Part shown: positions 37,024 through 45,895 of the stretch, piece after piece
Layout: each line of letters opens with the position of its first letter
Numbering within the stretch: the first letter of the stretch is position 1
Source: Gammaproteobacteria bacterium
GTDB lineage: Bacteria > Pseudomonadota > Gammaproteobacteria > HK1
Reading direction: 5' to 3'
DNA length: 64,000 nucleotides
Assembly (NCBI GenBank): GCA_012103455.1
Contig: WLWT01000001.1
Coordinates: forward strand, 1,226,001 to 1,290,000
The notes under the pieces: model-generated
Told to the model about the DNA's origin: nothing
What the model saw: the letters and a program-made list of their open reading frames with translations, nothing else
Database searches by the model: none
Translations under genes and position numbers: made by a program

Positions 37024-37770
37024 ATGCAAGAACGATATGTAGACGTCACCAGTAAACACGGTGTGATCCCGAGCTTTCTGGTCTGTCCCGACCCGCATCC
37101 TGGCGGTACGGGGCAATGGCCGGCCATCATTCTTTATATGGACGCCCCGGGGATCCGTGAAGAATTGCGCAACATGGCCCGGCGCATCGCCAAACAAGGC
37201 TATGTCTGCATTTTGCCGGATCTGTATCACCGCTACGGTCACTTGCGCTTCGATACGCCACGCCGCAATGAAGCCATGGGCAATGTCATCAAAGCGGCTT
37301 ACTTAAGCCTCACCGACGACAACATCTACGAGGACACGGCTGGGCTGATCGGCTTTTTAGACGCGCAATACGAAGTCACCCCTGGTCCTATAGGGACCAT
37401 CGGCTTTTGCATGAGTGGGCGCTTCGTCACCGTTGCCGCGCTCGAATTTCCGGACCGCATCGCTGCCGCCGCCGCCCTTTACGGCACCCGCCTGGTGGTG
37501 GATGAGCCCGACTCACCACACCTGCGCCTGAGCGGCATCAAACCGGCGCTTTATTACGGTTTTGGTGATGTAGACGTCACTACGCCTCCTGATTACATCG
37601 CCACTTTCAAAGCGGCGTTGGACAGCGCCGGAGCCAACTATGAAATGGACGTTTTCACCGGTGTGGATCACGGCTATTGCTTCGTAGAACGGCCCGCTTA
37701 CAACCCAGCGTGCGCCGAGCAGAGCTGGAGCAAGGTATTCGCCCTGTTCGACCGGACCTTGCGGCCCTAG
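37024..37770 (+). CDS. Dienelactone hydrolase family protein
   Basis: 248 residues, alpha/beta-hydrolase fold. The nucleophile motif GFCMSGRF has cysteine, as in dienelactone hydrolases; catalytic histidine in FTGVDHGYCFVERPAY; aspartate near YGFGDVDVTTP. Opening segment PAIILYMDAPGIREELRNMA. Substrates of the family range from dienelactone to esters. The gene is 51 bp upstream of ggt in the same direction. Confidence 0.9.
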   Translation: MQERYVDVTSKHGVIPSFLVCPDPHPGGTGQWPAIILYMDAPGIREELRNMARRIAKQGYVCILPDLYHRYGHLRFDTPRRNEAMGNVIKAAYLSLTDDNIYEDTAGLIGFLDAQYEVTPGPIGTIGFCMSGRFVTVAALEFPDRIAAAAALYGTRLVVDEPDSPHLRLSGIKPALYYGFGDVDVTTPPDYIATFKAALDSAGANYEMDVFTGVDHGYCFVERPAYNPACAEQSWSKVFALFDRTLRP

Positions 37771-37821
37771 CTGCTGCCTGAAACAGCGCCCCGTCCCGCC
37801 CTCACACAACAGCCAGGATTT

Positions 37822-39570
37822 ATGCATAACCGTCACTGGCAGGCACTCGCCGCAAGCCACTTCGAGGTCGAAAAACAACCGGCAACGGGCGTCCGTGGCA
37901 TGGTGGTGACCAACCATCCACTCGGGTCGGCCGCCGGCGCGCAAATGCTGGCAGGCGGCGGCAATGCCATCGATGCCGCCATCGCAGCGCTGTTTGCGCT
38001 GACGGTGGTGGAACCGATGATGGTCGGCATTTTCGGCGCCGGCATGTCCACCATCCGCCTGGCCAATGGCGAACACCACTTCATCAACAACTACGCCACC
38101 GCACCGGCCACCGCCACGCCCGATATGTACCGGCCCATAGCCGACACCTGGCCGGATTATCAGGTGGTAGAAGGGCGGGAGAACGAGGTAGGAGCGCTGG
38201 CCATAGGTGTTCCTGGCACCCTGAAAGGCTGGTGCGAAGCCTTGAACGCTTACGGCAGCTTGTCGCTGGATGACGTGTTGCAACCGGCCATCCGGTATGC
38301 CCGCCGGGGCTACCGCGCGACGCAGTATCTGCACGAACTCATCAGCAAAGAAGCGGCGGACATCGCTCTTTTCGAAGACACCGCCCGGCTTTACCTGCCA
38401 GGTGGCAGGCCTTTGGCGCCAGGCGCCAGGGTAGTGCAAAGCGACTATGCGAGTACATTGGAAACACTGGCGCAGGAGGGGCCGGAACTGCTCTACGGCG
38501 GCGCCCTGGGACAAGCCGCCGCCGATCACATACAAGCCACAGGCGGCCTGATCACCACCAGCGACTTAGCTGCTTTTAGCACCGTGCACACACAGCCGGT
38601 GCGGGGCACTTACAGAGGCCATGACATCATCGGTCCTGCACCCCCCTCCGCCGGTGGCGTACACATCGTGCAGATGTTGAATGTCATTGAAGCATTCGAC
38701 GTACGGGGGATGGGCTTTGGCACCACGCAGGGCATTCATCTGTTAGCCGAGACCCTCAAGATCGGCTTTGAGGACCGGCGCATTCACACCGGCGATCCCG
38801 CCTTCGTCGAGGTCCCCGTGGCGATGCTTACCAGCAAGGAGTACGCTGAGGAAAAGCGCCATCTCATCGACATGCAAAGCGCGCGGGAGGTCGATACCGG
38901 CTACTCCAATACGGCCCGCTCCAATACGGCCCGCTCCAATATGGCCCCCTCCAATGCGGCCCCCTCCAATATGGCCCACGGCGCCGAGACACCCCACACC
39001 ACTACCCTCACCACGGCGGATGCCGATGGCAACATCGTCGCCGCCACCCACACCTTGCATAGCGCGTTCGGTTCGAAAGTGATGGTGCCCGGCACCGGCA
39101 TGTTGCTCAACAACACCATGAATATCTTCGATCCGCATCCCGGGCTGGCGAACTCGGTAGCCCCCGGGAAACGCATGACCAGCAGCATGTCGCCGGTCAT
39201 CGTGGAGCGCGACGGCAAACCCGTTTTCGCCCTGGGCTCGGTTGGCGGCACACGGATCTTCCCATCCGTATTCCAGGCCATCGTCAACATCATCGACCAC
39301 GGCATGAGCCCGCAAGAAGCGGTGGAAGCGCCGCGCCTATGGACCCTCGGCGAGGAAGTAGAGCTGGAAGCGGGCATGCATGATGACGTCCTCGCGGCTC
39401 TCAAAAGCCGCGGTCACCGGCTGGCGCCGCTCAATATCATCGGCGGCGGCATGGGCATGATTCATTTCGGCGGGCAATGCATGACCGGCGCTTCGTGCTG
39501 GCGGGCCGATGGCACCCCTATAGGCATCGGTGGCGGCATGGCCAGACCCGGCATACGGTTCGCGGTGTGA
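37822..39570 (+). CDS. ggt: Gamma-glutamyltransferase family protein
   Basis: 582 residues. N-terminal MVVTNHPLGSAAGAQMLAGG and GNAIDAAIAALFALTVVEP are typical. The self-processing threonine lies in PHTTTLTTADADGNIVAATH (about residues 392-411), followed by MTSSMSPVIVERDGKPVFAL and GSVGGTRIFPSVFQAIVN. Such enzymes transfer or hydrolyse gamma-glutamyl groups (glutathione) or act as acylases. No signal peptide is seen, so it may be cytoplasmic. A 15-bp tandem repeat encodes five SNxAx units just before the cleavage site. It lies 14 bp upstream of the DMT gene. Confidence 0.92.
   Translation: MHNRHWQALAASHFEVEKQPATGVRGMVVTNHPLGSAAGAQMLAGGGNAIDAAIAALFALTVVEPMMVGIFGAGMSTIRLANGEHHFINNYATAPATATPDMYRPIADTWPDYQVVEGRENEVGALAIGVPGTLKGWCEALNAYGSLSLDDVLQPAIRYARRGYRATQYLHELISKEAADIALFEDTARLYLPGGRPLAPGARVVQSDYASTLETLAQEGPELLYGGALGQAAADHIQATGGLITTSDLAAFSTVHTQPVRGTYRGHDIIGPAPPSAGGVHIVQMLNVIEAFDVRGMGFGTTQGIHLLAETLKIGFEDRRIHTGDPAFVEVPVAMLTSKEYAEEKRHLIDMQSAREVDTGYSNTARSNTARSNMAPSNAAPSNMAHGAETPHTTTLTTADADGNIVAATHTLHSAFGSKVMVPGTGMLLNNTMNIFDPHPGLANSVAPGKRMTSSMSPVIVERDGKPVFALGSVGGTRIFPSVFQAIVNIIDHGMSPQEAVEAPRLWTLGEEVELEAGMHDDVLAALKSRGHRLAPLNIIGGGMGMIHFGGQCMTGASCWRADGTPIGIGGGMARPGIRFAV
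38905..38979 (+). repeat. Five 15-bp tandem repeats inside ggt
   Basis: Units of TCCAATACGGCCCGC and close variants, in frame, encoding SNTAR-SNTAR-SNMAP-SNAAP-SNMAH. The copy number can change without a frameshift. Confidence 0.9.
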
Positions 39571-39584
39571 TCGAATAACCGCAC

Positions 39585-40481
39585 ATGTCGGACTTTTATT
39601 TCGCCGTATTGCTGTCGCTGACGGCGGCTTTCATTTTCGCCATCGGCGCGCAAGTCAGCAGACTGGGACTCAAGACCGTAGACGCGCAATCGGGCGCCAT
39701 GATTTCCATTGCCGCGGCCACGGCTCTTTATTGGGCCGCCGCGCCATGGCAGTTGGACATGGACACCCTCATCCATCACTACCTGCCCTCATCGGCCATC
39801 TGGTTATTTGCGCTCGTGGGCCTGTTCCGGCCCGCTCTTTCCTCCACCTTCGCCATGGCCGGCACCGCTATCCTAGGACCCACCATCAGCACCACCCTAT
39901 CCGCGACAGCGCCATTGTTCGGTCTGTTGTTCGGCGTGATGTTGTTGGGCGAGGCGTTTACCTTGCCAGTCACCCTAGGCACCGTGACCATCGTCGCGGG
40001 GGTGATGTTGCTGGCCAAGCGGGGCGGTCACGATATCACCGGACACTGGCCGCTGTGGGCGCTGGTGTTGCCCGTGTTGGCGGCGGTCATACGGGTCTGC
40101 GCTCACTTGGTCACCAAAGTAGGCATGGAAGAGATCGCAAGCCCGTATTTCGCCGGGCTGGTCGCCTACAACGTATCGCTGTTGGTGGCCGCGGCCAATC
40201 TGGCGCGGCGGCGGGTAAACCCCATCACCCTGCTCGCCGCCAATAGTGCCAGTTGGTGGTTCGCCCTTACCGGCATCCTATTCGGCATCGCTATCTTCAC
40301 CGTCAACACCGCCCTGCAATACGGCCCGCTCTCAGTGGTAGCCCCCTTGGTATCCCTAGAAGCCATATTCGTACTATTCCTCGGCGTCACCGTATTCCGC
40401 GAACGCAAAATCGACACCCGTGTAACCCTGGCCGTACTGCTGGTAGTAGTCGGCGCGGTGGCGATCAGCGCCCGCGACTAA
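39585..40481 (+). CDS. DMT-superfamily (EamA) transporter
   Basis: 298 residues with ten membrane segments in two EamA halves (GLFRPALSSTFAMAGTAILG; LLGEAFTLPVTLGTVTIVAG in the first, SLEAIFVLFLGVTVFRERKI in the second). Likely exports or imports a metabolite; substrate unknown. 14 bp after ggt. A 5'-truncated copy lies at 51533 and a diverged 3' fragment at 60673. The sequence right after the stop is shared by all three. Confidence 0.9.
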   Translation: MSDFYFAVLLSLTAAFIFAIGAQVSRLGLKTVDAQSGAMISIAAATALYWAAAPWQLDMDTLIHHYLPSSAIWLFALVGLFRPALSSTFAMAGTAILGPTISTTLSATAPLFGLLFGVMLLGEAFTLPVTLGTVTIVAGVMLLAKRGGHDITGHWPLWALVLPVLAAVIRVCAHLVTKVGMEEIASPYFAGLVAYNVSLLVAAANLARRRVNPITLLAANSASWWFALTGILFGIAIFTVNTALQYGPLSVVAPLVSLEAIFVLFLGVTVFRERKIDTRVTLAVLLVVVGAVAISARD

Positions 40482-40701
40482 GGTTTTGGGAACGGACCGT
40501 CCGTCCCCTCACTGTCGCCCAAGCCGAGCGCGACCAGGTGCCTCGGGAGCCGGTCTAGGCCCGCGAGCACAACGCGACGCTGGCCGGCAAGCTGAGCGCT
40601 ATCAAGGCACAACTAGCCGAACTGAAAAGCGAGAGAAGGAAGAAATAAGGACAGGGAAGACGTGGCCGCGCAACCGGCGCGGCTATGTCGTTGTCGTTAG
40701 A
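40482..40701. other. Island start after DMT gene
   Basis: The first 26 bp after the DMT stop include AACGGACCGTCCGT. Then foreign sequence begins, with a frame reading AREHNATLAGKLSAIKAQLA, a coiled-coil gene end of unknown origin with a stop at about 40648. Confidence 0.5.
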
Positions 40702-40953
40702 TCAGGCGATGCCCATGAGCAGCAGGTTTATGGCCTTACTGGTCAAAGTGTGGATCTGCGCTATGTCATTGAGTAGCTTTTGCCCGGCCAGGCCGAGGGC
40801 AAAAGCTACAAGTTCAGGGCCGGCCAGCTTCTGACCGGCTTCTTCCTGGTTGCTGTGGCGGTGCCGGAGTCGGTCCGGGAAGCCTTCCGGAATGCCCTTT
40901 GTTTTGAACCGTTCGCAAGCGAACGGCCCAAAACAGAGGAGGTTCATTTTCAA
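40702..40953 (-). CDS. Hypothetical protein fragment (copy 1)
   Basis: 83 codons; the C-terminal half KLAGPELVAFALGLAGQKLL and NDIAQIHTLTSKAINLLLMG looks coding, the N-terminal half less so. Situated downstream of the zeta-like toxin gene. Function unknown. An identical copy lies at 52590-52841. Confidence 0.35.
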   Translation of the reverse strand: MKMNLLCFGPFACERFKTKGIPEGFPDRLRHRHSNQEEAGQKLAGPELVAFALGLAGQKLLNDIAQIHTLTSKAINLLLMGIA

Positions 40954-42073
40954 CGCTCGGGGTCGCGCTGTTGCTCGGCCTTCACCTGGCGTTCTTCCCG
41001 AATCTGCACGCTTGGCACGTCGCCGCGCTCGATGCGCTCGGCGACAGTCTCACGCACGCGGGCCATGACGATGGCGCACTGCTGTTCGCTCAAGCCGTCC
41101 GCCTCGGCCTTGGCCTCACGGGCGCGGATATAGCCGTAGGCCGGGACAAGCTCGGGATGCTGCTGCTCGGCCTTTTCGGGCGGCTCCTGGCGGAATACCT
41201 CGGCCGCTACAGCGGCCTTGGCCTCGCGCTGTAGGTCGGCGACTTTGCGAACTTCCGCGGCGCTGGCCGGGTGCTCGGGCTTGGCCAGCATGTCGGCGAG
41301 TTCATCGAAGCCTTTGGCGTAGTCCCGGCGCTCCTGCAACGTCATCGGCCGGGCGCGCTCGGCCTCCACTACGGCGCGGGCCTGCGGCTCGCGCGCCCAC
41401 TGCCCGCCTTGAAGCTCATTGGAATAGCTCGCCTCGGCACCGCGCCGGTAGCTCGTCACGCGGTCGGCCAGCTTCTAGCCCTCAATGCGGTCGAGGGTCT
41501 GCAACATGCCATCGTAGGCCGCCTGGTGGGCCTCGCGCATCGTCATGCGCCCTGCCCCTCGGTCGGCCTTCTGGTTCTCGTACCGCTGCATGATGCCCTG
41601 CTCGCTTAAGCGCGAAGTGACAGCCAGCGCGCGGGCGTCGATCGGGTAGCCCGCTTCCCGAAGGCTCTCCATGGTTTCGGCAACCTTGTTGCCGTCGCGC
41701 ATGGTGCCCTCGATCACGATGTTGACGCGCTGCGCCTTGGCCTCGGCGATGGCTTTTTCAACCCAACGGCCGGTTTCGCGGTCGGTATAGAAGGCGGCCG
41801 TCTTGTCATCCGCCTCCATCAGCCGCGCATACTTGGGATGGTAGTCGCGCAGGTCATCGCCAATGATCTGAACGGCCCACCTCGCGGGCGTAGCTCGTTC
41901 ATGGCCTCATCGACGGCTGCGCTTTTGCCAGCGCCGGGCTGGCCGCCGAAGATGACGGCCACCGGCTGACTGGATGGTTTCGTGCCCGCGAAAAGATCGG
42001 GCTTGATGTCTCGCTCGAATATGGCTTGGTGTTCCGCCTCACTGAGCCTGTGTTGGTCTGGATTCCGGGCCAT
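40950..42073 (-). pseudogene. Zeta-type toxin / P-loop kinase, frameshifted (copy 1)
   Basis: N-terminal part MARNPDQHRLSEAEHQAIFE with Walker A FGGQPGAGKSAAVDEAM. One missing base in a G-run near 41889 shifts the frame; restoring it gives AVQIIGDDLRDYHPKYARLM leading into MEADDKTAAFYTDRETGRWV and VIEGTMRDGNKV. A TAG at about 41475-41477 interrupts it again before KLADRVTSYRRGAEASYSNE, in the same frame. Zeta toxins phosphorylate UDP-N-acetylglucosamine. Both lesions are also in copy 2. Confidence 0.8.
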
Positions 42074-42095
42074 GCACTACATACACGGCCACCGC

Positions 42096-42368
42096 TTAAC
42101 GTTCTGCCCGCTCGGCACGCCAGGAACGCACGCGCGCCCCGTATTCGGCCCGCACGCGGGCAACCGTGGCTTGGTCTTTGACGCGAAGCCCGGCCCGTTC
42201 GCGGAACAGCCGCAAACGCTCGGCGCGCAGGTTGGCCAGGCGCTCGGCGTTCGGGTGTTCCTTGCTGGCTTCCTCGGCGATCTGGCCGGTGAGGATAGCG
42301 CGCAGGTCGGTGATGACCTCGCGGGCGCACTCGAAGGCTACCGCCTCGTTCTGTGTCCATTTCTGCAT
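42096..42368 (-). CDS. Small protein upstream of zeta-like toxin (copy 1)
   Basis: 90 residues, helical and charged: MQKWTQNEAVAFECAREVIT, EEASKEHPNAERLANLRAER. It ends 23 bp before the toxin gene and is a candidate antitoxin by position only, since it does not resemble epsilon proteins. Identical copy at 53984-54256. Confidence 0.55.
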   Translation of the reverse strand: MQKWTQNEAVAFECAREVITDLRAILTGQIAEEASKEHPNAERLANLRAERLRLFRERAGLRVKDQATVARVRAEYGARVRSWRAERAER

Positions 42369-42389
42369 GCATGATGTTTCCTCCTGCGC

Positions 42390-42560
42390 TCAAGCGCGCA
42401 TCAGGGCCGATGCAAGCATCAGCGCGGCCCAACCGCCAAGCACCACAAAAAGCACGTTGCGGCCGAACCAGTTGAAAACCGTCAGTTCGCCCTTGCCGTC
42501 CGGGCAAGGAACCTTGGCGAAAAACACACGCCGCGCGAGTCGGCGAGTAAGCGAATCCAT
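42390..42560 (-). CDS. 56-residue membrane protein (copy 1)
   Basis: MDSLTRRLARRVFFAKVPCP, DGKGELTVFNWFGRNVLFVV and a hydrophobic tail LGGWAALMLASALMRA. One membrane helix. Found with plasmid-type toxin genes here. Unrecognised. Identical copy at 54278-54448. Confidence 0.5.
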   Translation of the reverse strand: MDSLTRRLARRVFFAKVPCPDGKGELTVFNWFGRNVLFVVLGGWAALMLASALMRA

Positions 42561-42581
42561 AGTTAAACCCTTTTCGTTAAA

Positions 42582-42740
42582 GCGTTGTCCAGCGTCGAGC
42601 CGCTATGATCTGGGCACAACGATTAAAACGGGTATTCAATATCGATATTGAAACCTGTGAGCACTGGGGTGGCCAAATCAAGGTGATCGCCAGTATTGAA
42701 GTTCCGGTAGGGATCAAGAAAGAGTCTTGAGCATCTAAAG
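42582..42740 (+). pseudogene. IS91-type transposase C-terminal scrap (copy 1)
   Basis: Reads RRAAMIWAQRLKRVFNIDIE then TCEHWGGQIKVIASIEVPVG and IKKES-stop. Nearly the same as the end of the longer piece at 55453-56136. Confidence 0.75.
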
Positions 42741-42909
42741 AACAAAGCCAGTACCAATGAACCCGGAGCGTTACCTGAGAGTCGGGCACCACCACAACTG
42801 GAACTTAGCCCATCCTGATTCTGATACGTTGCTATCGAGTGGTGGGGGTTCGCTCGCGCCTAGCGCAACTATCGGGATATTTCTGATTCAGTTCGGGCGA
42901 AACAGGCCG

Positions 42910-43020
42910 AAGGTATCCAAAACCTCTGCTCAATAACCCAGCGAATCACTCAAAACCGAGCTGTGAGCCGACCCGCTCAGCGTTTGATTAGATGCAATTG
43001 GGCGTTTATTTTTCCTATAT
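42910..43020. repeat. About 110-bp junction repeat, copy 1
   Basis: Begins AAGGTATCCAAAACCTCTGC, includes GAGCCGACCCGCTCAGC (small hairpin) and ends ...GGGCGTTTATT. Other copies: 54798-54908 (duplication) and 45066-45097 plus 47013-47095 (split by insertions). Each copy sits between unrelated gene fragments. Confidence 0.75.
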
Positions 43021-43037
43021 CCATGTCACAAATGAAG

Positions 43038-43178
43038 GGGCCGGGAAATCGTCTGGTAACGGTTTTGTCCTATATCGACCGTGGTAGTCGCAAGGCGATC
43101 TATCCCTTAAGACCTCAGGTTAGGGAAAACGCTCATCCAAGAGCGCAATTCGTAACCAATGCGAATGGGGTCAACTAA
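43038..43178 (+). pseudogene. 3' end of an unrecognised gene, with terminator
   Basis: The frame reads RLVTVLSYIDRGSRKAIYPL and PQVRENAHPRAQFVTNANGV to a stop that abuts a strong terminator, so it is probably the true end of a gene whose 5' part was lost at the junction repeat. Family not recognised. Confidence 0.35.
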
Positions 43179-43215
43179 AAAACCGCCGGTTTCCTCTACA
43201 GACCGGCGGTTTTTT
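43177..43215. terminator. Bidirectional rho-independent terminator (copy 1)
   Basis: AAAAAACCGCCGGT and ACCGGCGGTTTTTT form a perfect stem with an 11-nt loop; T-runs on both strands. It serves the fragment on the left and mscS (minus strand) on the right. Copy 2 at 55065-55103. Confidence 0.9.
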
Positions 43216-43273
43216 CTTGCCTGGGATTTCTGATCCAACTGTTGGTCTTTTTCTCGTAGATGTGCCGATCGCG

Positions 43274-44074
43274 TTATGAGAACGGAATCGAGATGCCTTC
43301 TTTATCGAAGACGAGCTTCACTTTCTCCGTCGTGTCGAAATAGACCCCCCAATAATCACCCGAATCGACCCACGCGCGGACGGCGAAGTTGACCGAGCTA
43401 TCCGCGAGTTCGGACACCACGATGAGCGGTTCGGGATCCGAGTGAATGCGATCATCCTCGCTCATGATGCGGGCCAATGTTGCTTTGGCTTTGCCGATAT
43501 CGTCTTCGTATCCGATGCCGAAAACGAAATCCACCCGACGGGTTTTCTCTGCGGAATAGTTGGTGATGATGCCGTTCGAGATCACGCCGTTCGGGACGAT
43601 GAGGCGTTTGTTGTCTCCGGTTTTGATCACCGTGTTGAAGATTTGGATTTCAGCGACCGAGCCCGCGACGCCTTGCGCTTCGATAAAGTCGCCAATTTTG
43701 TACGGACGGAACAGGAGCACCAGCACGCCGCCCGCGAAGTTGGCAAGGCTGCCCTGCAACGCCAAGCCGATGGCGAGGCCCGCAGCACCCAAAACCGCGA
43801 TGAACGACGTGGTCTCTATTCCGATCATCGAGGCGACGCTGATGAGAAGCAGCGCCTTCAGTCCGGTAGACGCCAGGTTGCTCAAGAATCTTGCGAGCGT
43901 CGGATCGGTATCACTGGCTTCCAATCCGCGCCCGGCGATGGCGACGACACGGTTGATGATCCACAAACCCACGACCAGAACGATGATGGCCAGCAGAAGC
44001 TGCGGGCCGTAGATCATGATCAAGGTAATTGCCTGGTTGCCGTAGCTCTGCACGGCTGCAACGGAATCTTCCAT
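43274..44074 (-). CDS. MscS-type mechanosensitive channel
   Basis: 266 residues from MEDSVAAVQSYGNQAITLIM, preceded by GGGAG. Three membrane helices and the pore helix AAGLAIGLALQGSLANFAGG, then the beta domain RPYKIGDFIEAQGVAGSVAE and VPNGVISNGIITNYS. It releases ions under hypo-osmotic stress. The frame extends to 44146, but those residues are atypical. The last 97 codons are repeated in the duplication at 55162-55452. Confidence 0.93.
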   Translation of the reverse strand: MEDSVAAVQSYGNQAITLIMIYGPQLLLAIIVLVVGLWIINRVVAIAGRGLEASDTDPTLARFLSNLASTGLKALLLISVASMIGIETTSFIAVLGAAGLAIGLALQGSLANFAGGVLVLLFRPYKIGDFIEAQGVAGSVAEIQIFNTVIKTGDNKRLIVPNGVISNGIITNYSAEKTRRVDFVFGIGYEDDIGKAKATLARIMSEDDRIHSDPEPLIVVSELADSSVNFAVRAWVDSGDYWGVYFDTTEKVKLVFDKEGISIPFS

Positions 44075-44207
44075 TGTGTTCTCCCGGAATTGTTCTTGTT
44101 GGCACCTTCGCGGTCGGTGTTGGAGCGCGATGATAACCTGGATCAAGGGTCAAAAGAATTTGCGCAAGCTAACATCTGCCGAAATTTTCCGGCGGCAAAG
44201 ACACCTG

Positions 44208-44576
44208 ATGAAGAGGGTCTTGGTGCTGTGCGTTTGCCTGCTGACGGCGTGCGAGACGGCCTACTACGGGATCAACGAGCAATTCGGGCGTTTGAAGAAC
44301 GACATACTCGCCGATCGCGTCGAAGATGCGATCGACGCGCAGGAAGATGCAAAAGAAGAGTTCAAATCGGCATTCGAGCAATTCGAAGCGTTCATCGGTG
44401 TGCCCAATACCGAGTTCAAGTCTGCATACCTCAAGCTCTCCGATGCCTTCGACGGCGCCGAGTCGAGAGCCGAGGGTGTTGCCGACCGCATCGACGCCGT
44501 GGAGGACGTGTCGGAAGATCTTTATCCAGGAGCGGGCTTGCGAGTAGAAGAGACCCAGCAGCTATTTCTTCGATAA
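44208..44576 (+). pseudogene. DUF2959 lipoprotein, C-terminally damaged
   Basis: MKRVLVLCVCLLTACETAYY gives a lipobox (LTAC). The part YGINEQFGRLKNDILADRVE to DRIDAVEDVSEDLY matches DUF2959 proteins, which are usually about 215 residues with coiled coils. Here the frame ends at 122 residues. A neighbouring frame reads FIQERACE, hinting at a frameshift and loss of the second half. Confidence 0.65.
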
Positions 44577-44633
44577 TGGTATCCTCCGCCGGATTGACTT
44601 CAGATTAGCCCTAGCCCCCTACGCGGAGGATGC

Positions 44634-44840
44634 ATGATTTACCGCACCCGTGAGGGCGATATGCTCGACGCCATCTGCTGGCGTCATTATCGATGTCAAT
44701 CCGGTGGTACCGTCGAAGCGGTCCTTGAGGCCAATCCAGGGCTCTCCGACGGTGGTGTGATTGTGCCCGCTGGTGTGCGCATTTCGTTGCCCATGCTTGC
44801 CGAGCCTCAAGCCGCCCGGACCGTGAGGTTGTGGGACTGA
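44634..44840 (+). CDS. P2-like phage tail protein X
   Basis: 68 residues: MIYRTREGDMLDAICWRHYR, LEANPGLSDGGVIVPAGVRI. This is the GpX/LysM-like tail protein of P2-type phages. Its TGA overlaps the ATG of the next gene (ATGA), as in P2 tail operons. Isolated remnant. Confidence 0.85.
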   Translation: MIYRTREGDMLDAICWRHYRCQSGGTVEAVLEANPGLSDGGVIVPAGVRISLPMLAEPQAARTVRLWD

Positions 44841-45067
44841 TGACGCCGGCATTTAAGCTCACGGCCGATGAGCAAGACATCGCCGCGCGCGTCCGCGACC
44901 GTTTTTATCCTTGACCATCACCAATGAGGCCACAGCCAACAAACTGACACCCTCTCGCTGCGCCTAGATGACCGCGACGGAGTCATAGAGCTACCACGCC
45001 GAGGTGCCACCCTGTCCGTTGCCCTCGGCTACCGTAAGCGTGGATTGGTTGCCATGGGCGTGTATAA
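44840..45067 (+). pseudogene. P2-like late control protein D (GpD), fragment
   Basis: Starts MTPAFKLTADEQDIAARVRD; after a frameshift near 44910 it continues as DTLSLRLDDRDGVIELPRRG and ATLSVALGYRKRGLVAMGVY, the N-terminal quarter of GpD. It ends where the junction repeat begins at 45066. Confidence 0.75.
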
Positions 45068-45097
45068 GGTATCCAAAACCTCTGCTCAATAATCTAG
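45066..45097. repeat. Junction repeat copy 3, left part
   Basis: The first 32 bp of the repeat described at 42910, cut by the IS5 insertion at a CTAG target. The right part is at 47013-47095. Confidence 0.75.
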
Positions 45098-45131
45098 GGC
45101 CTGTTAACACTAATTATGATAGACTTCGCGT

Positions 45132-45895
45132 ATGAAAATCACCGCATCACAATTTAAAATTATCCAAAAACTCCTTCCTGTTCAAAGAGGTAACGTCAAA
45201 ATACCCAATTTATTGGTGTTGAATGCCATTTTGTATGTCGCTGAGCACGGTTGCAAGTGGCGAGGTTTGCCGAAAAAGTTTGGTCATTGGCACAGCATTT
45301 ATACTCGGGCCAATCGCTGGGCGAAAAATGGTGTACTCGATAGTGTATTTGCTGCACTACAGGAAAACGATGTCATCAACATACAGGTGGAGCAAGTATC
45401 TTTGGACAGTACAGCGGTCAAAGTTCACCCGGATGGGACTGGCGCGTTAAAAAAACGGTCCACAGTCGATGGGTAAGTCCCGAGCCGGGTGGACAACGAA
45501 GATTCATAGGGTTGCAGCAAATGCCACAACAGCAGTGACCTTTTCCCTATCCCCGGGCCACGTCGGGGATGCGCCAGCAGGCCGGGAATTATTGAAATCC
45601 TTTGAAAACAATGGCTGGGACGGGACTCAAGTCATCATGGACAAGGCCTACGAAGGCGATGAGACCCGGCAGTTGATAGTCGATTTGGGGATGGAGCCCG
45701 TTGTGCCAGCGAAAAGCAATCGGCTGAGGCCTTGGAAATACGACAAGGAGCTGTATAAAAAGCGAAATGAAGTAGAGAGATTGTTTCGGCGGCTGAAAGG
45801 ATTTCGTCGAATCTTTACACGCTTCGACAAACTGGATGTTGTCTTTATGTTTTTTATCCACTTCGCCCTTATCGTGCAGGCGTTGAATAGTGTTA
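45132..45895 (+). pseudogene. IS5-family transposase (two frames), 3' end split by IS630
   Basis: orfA (45132-45476) reads MKITASQFKIIQKLLPVQRG to VSLDSTAVKVHPDGTGALKK. A run of seven A at 45449-45455 permits a -1 frameshift into NGPQSMGKSRAGWTTKIHRV and then MDKAYEGDETRQLIVDLGME, RNEVERLFRRLKGFRRIFTR. That is the usual programmed-frameshift layout of this IS5 group. The last codons after LIVQALNSV are separated by the IS630. Confidence 0.85.

Larger units (their letters stand above)
39645..43564. repeat. 3.92-kb duplicated segment, copy 1
   Basis: Collinear without a single indel to 51533-55452 (constant offset 11888). It runs from inside the DMT gene to inside mscS. About 14 substitutions fall in the DMT part; one is noticed after it (near 43543). 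Confidence 0.95.

Noticed and set aside
40482..43564. Classical composite transposon flanked by identical IS elements
   Set aside because: No identical IS pair bounds either copy of the duplicated segment; IS630 copies lie outside and in unrelated positions.
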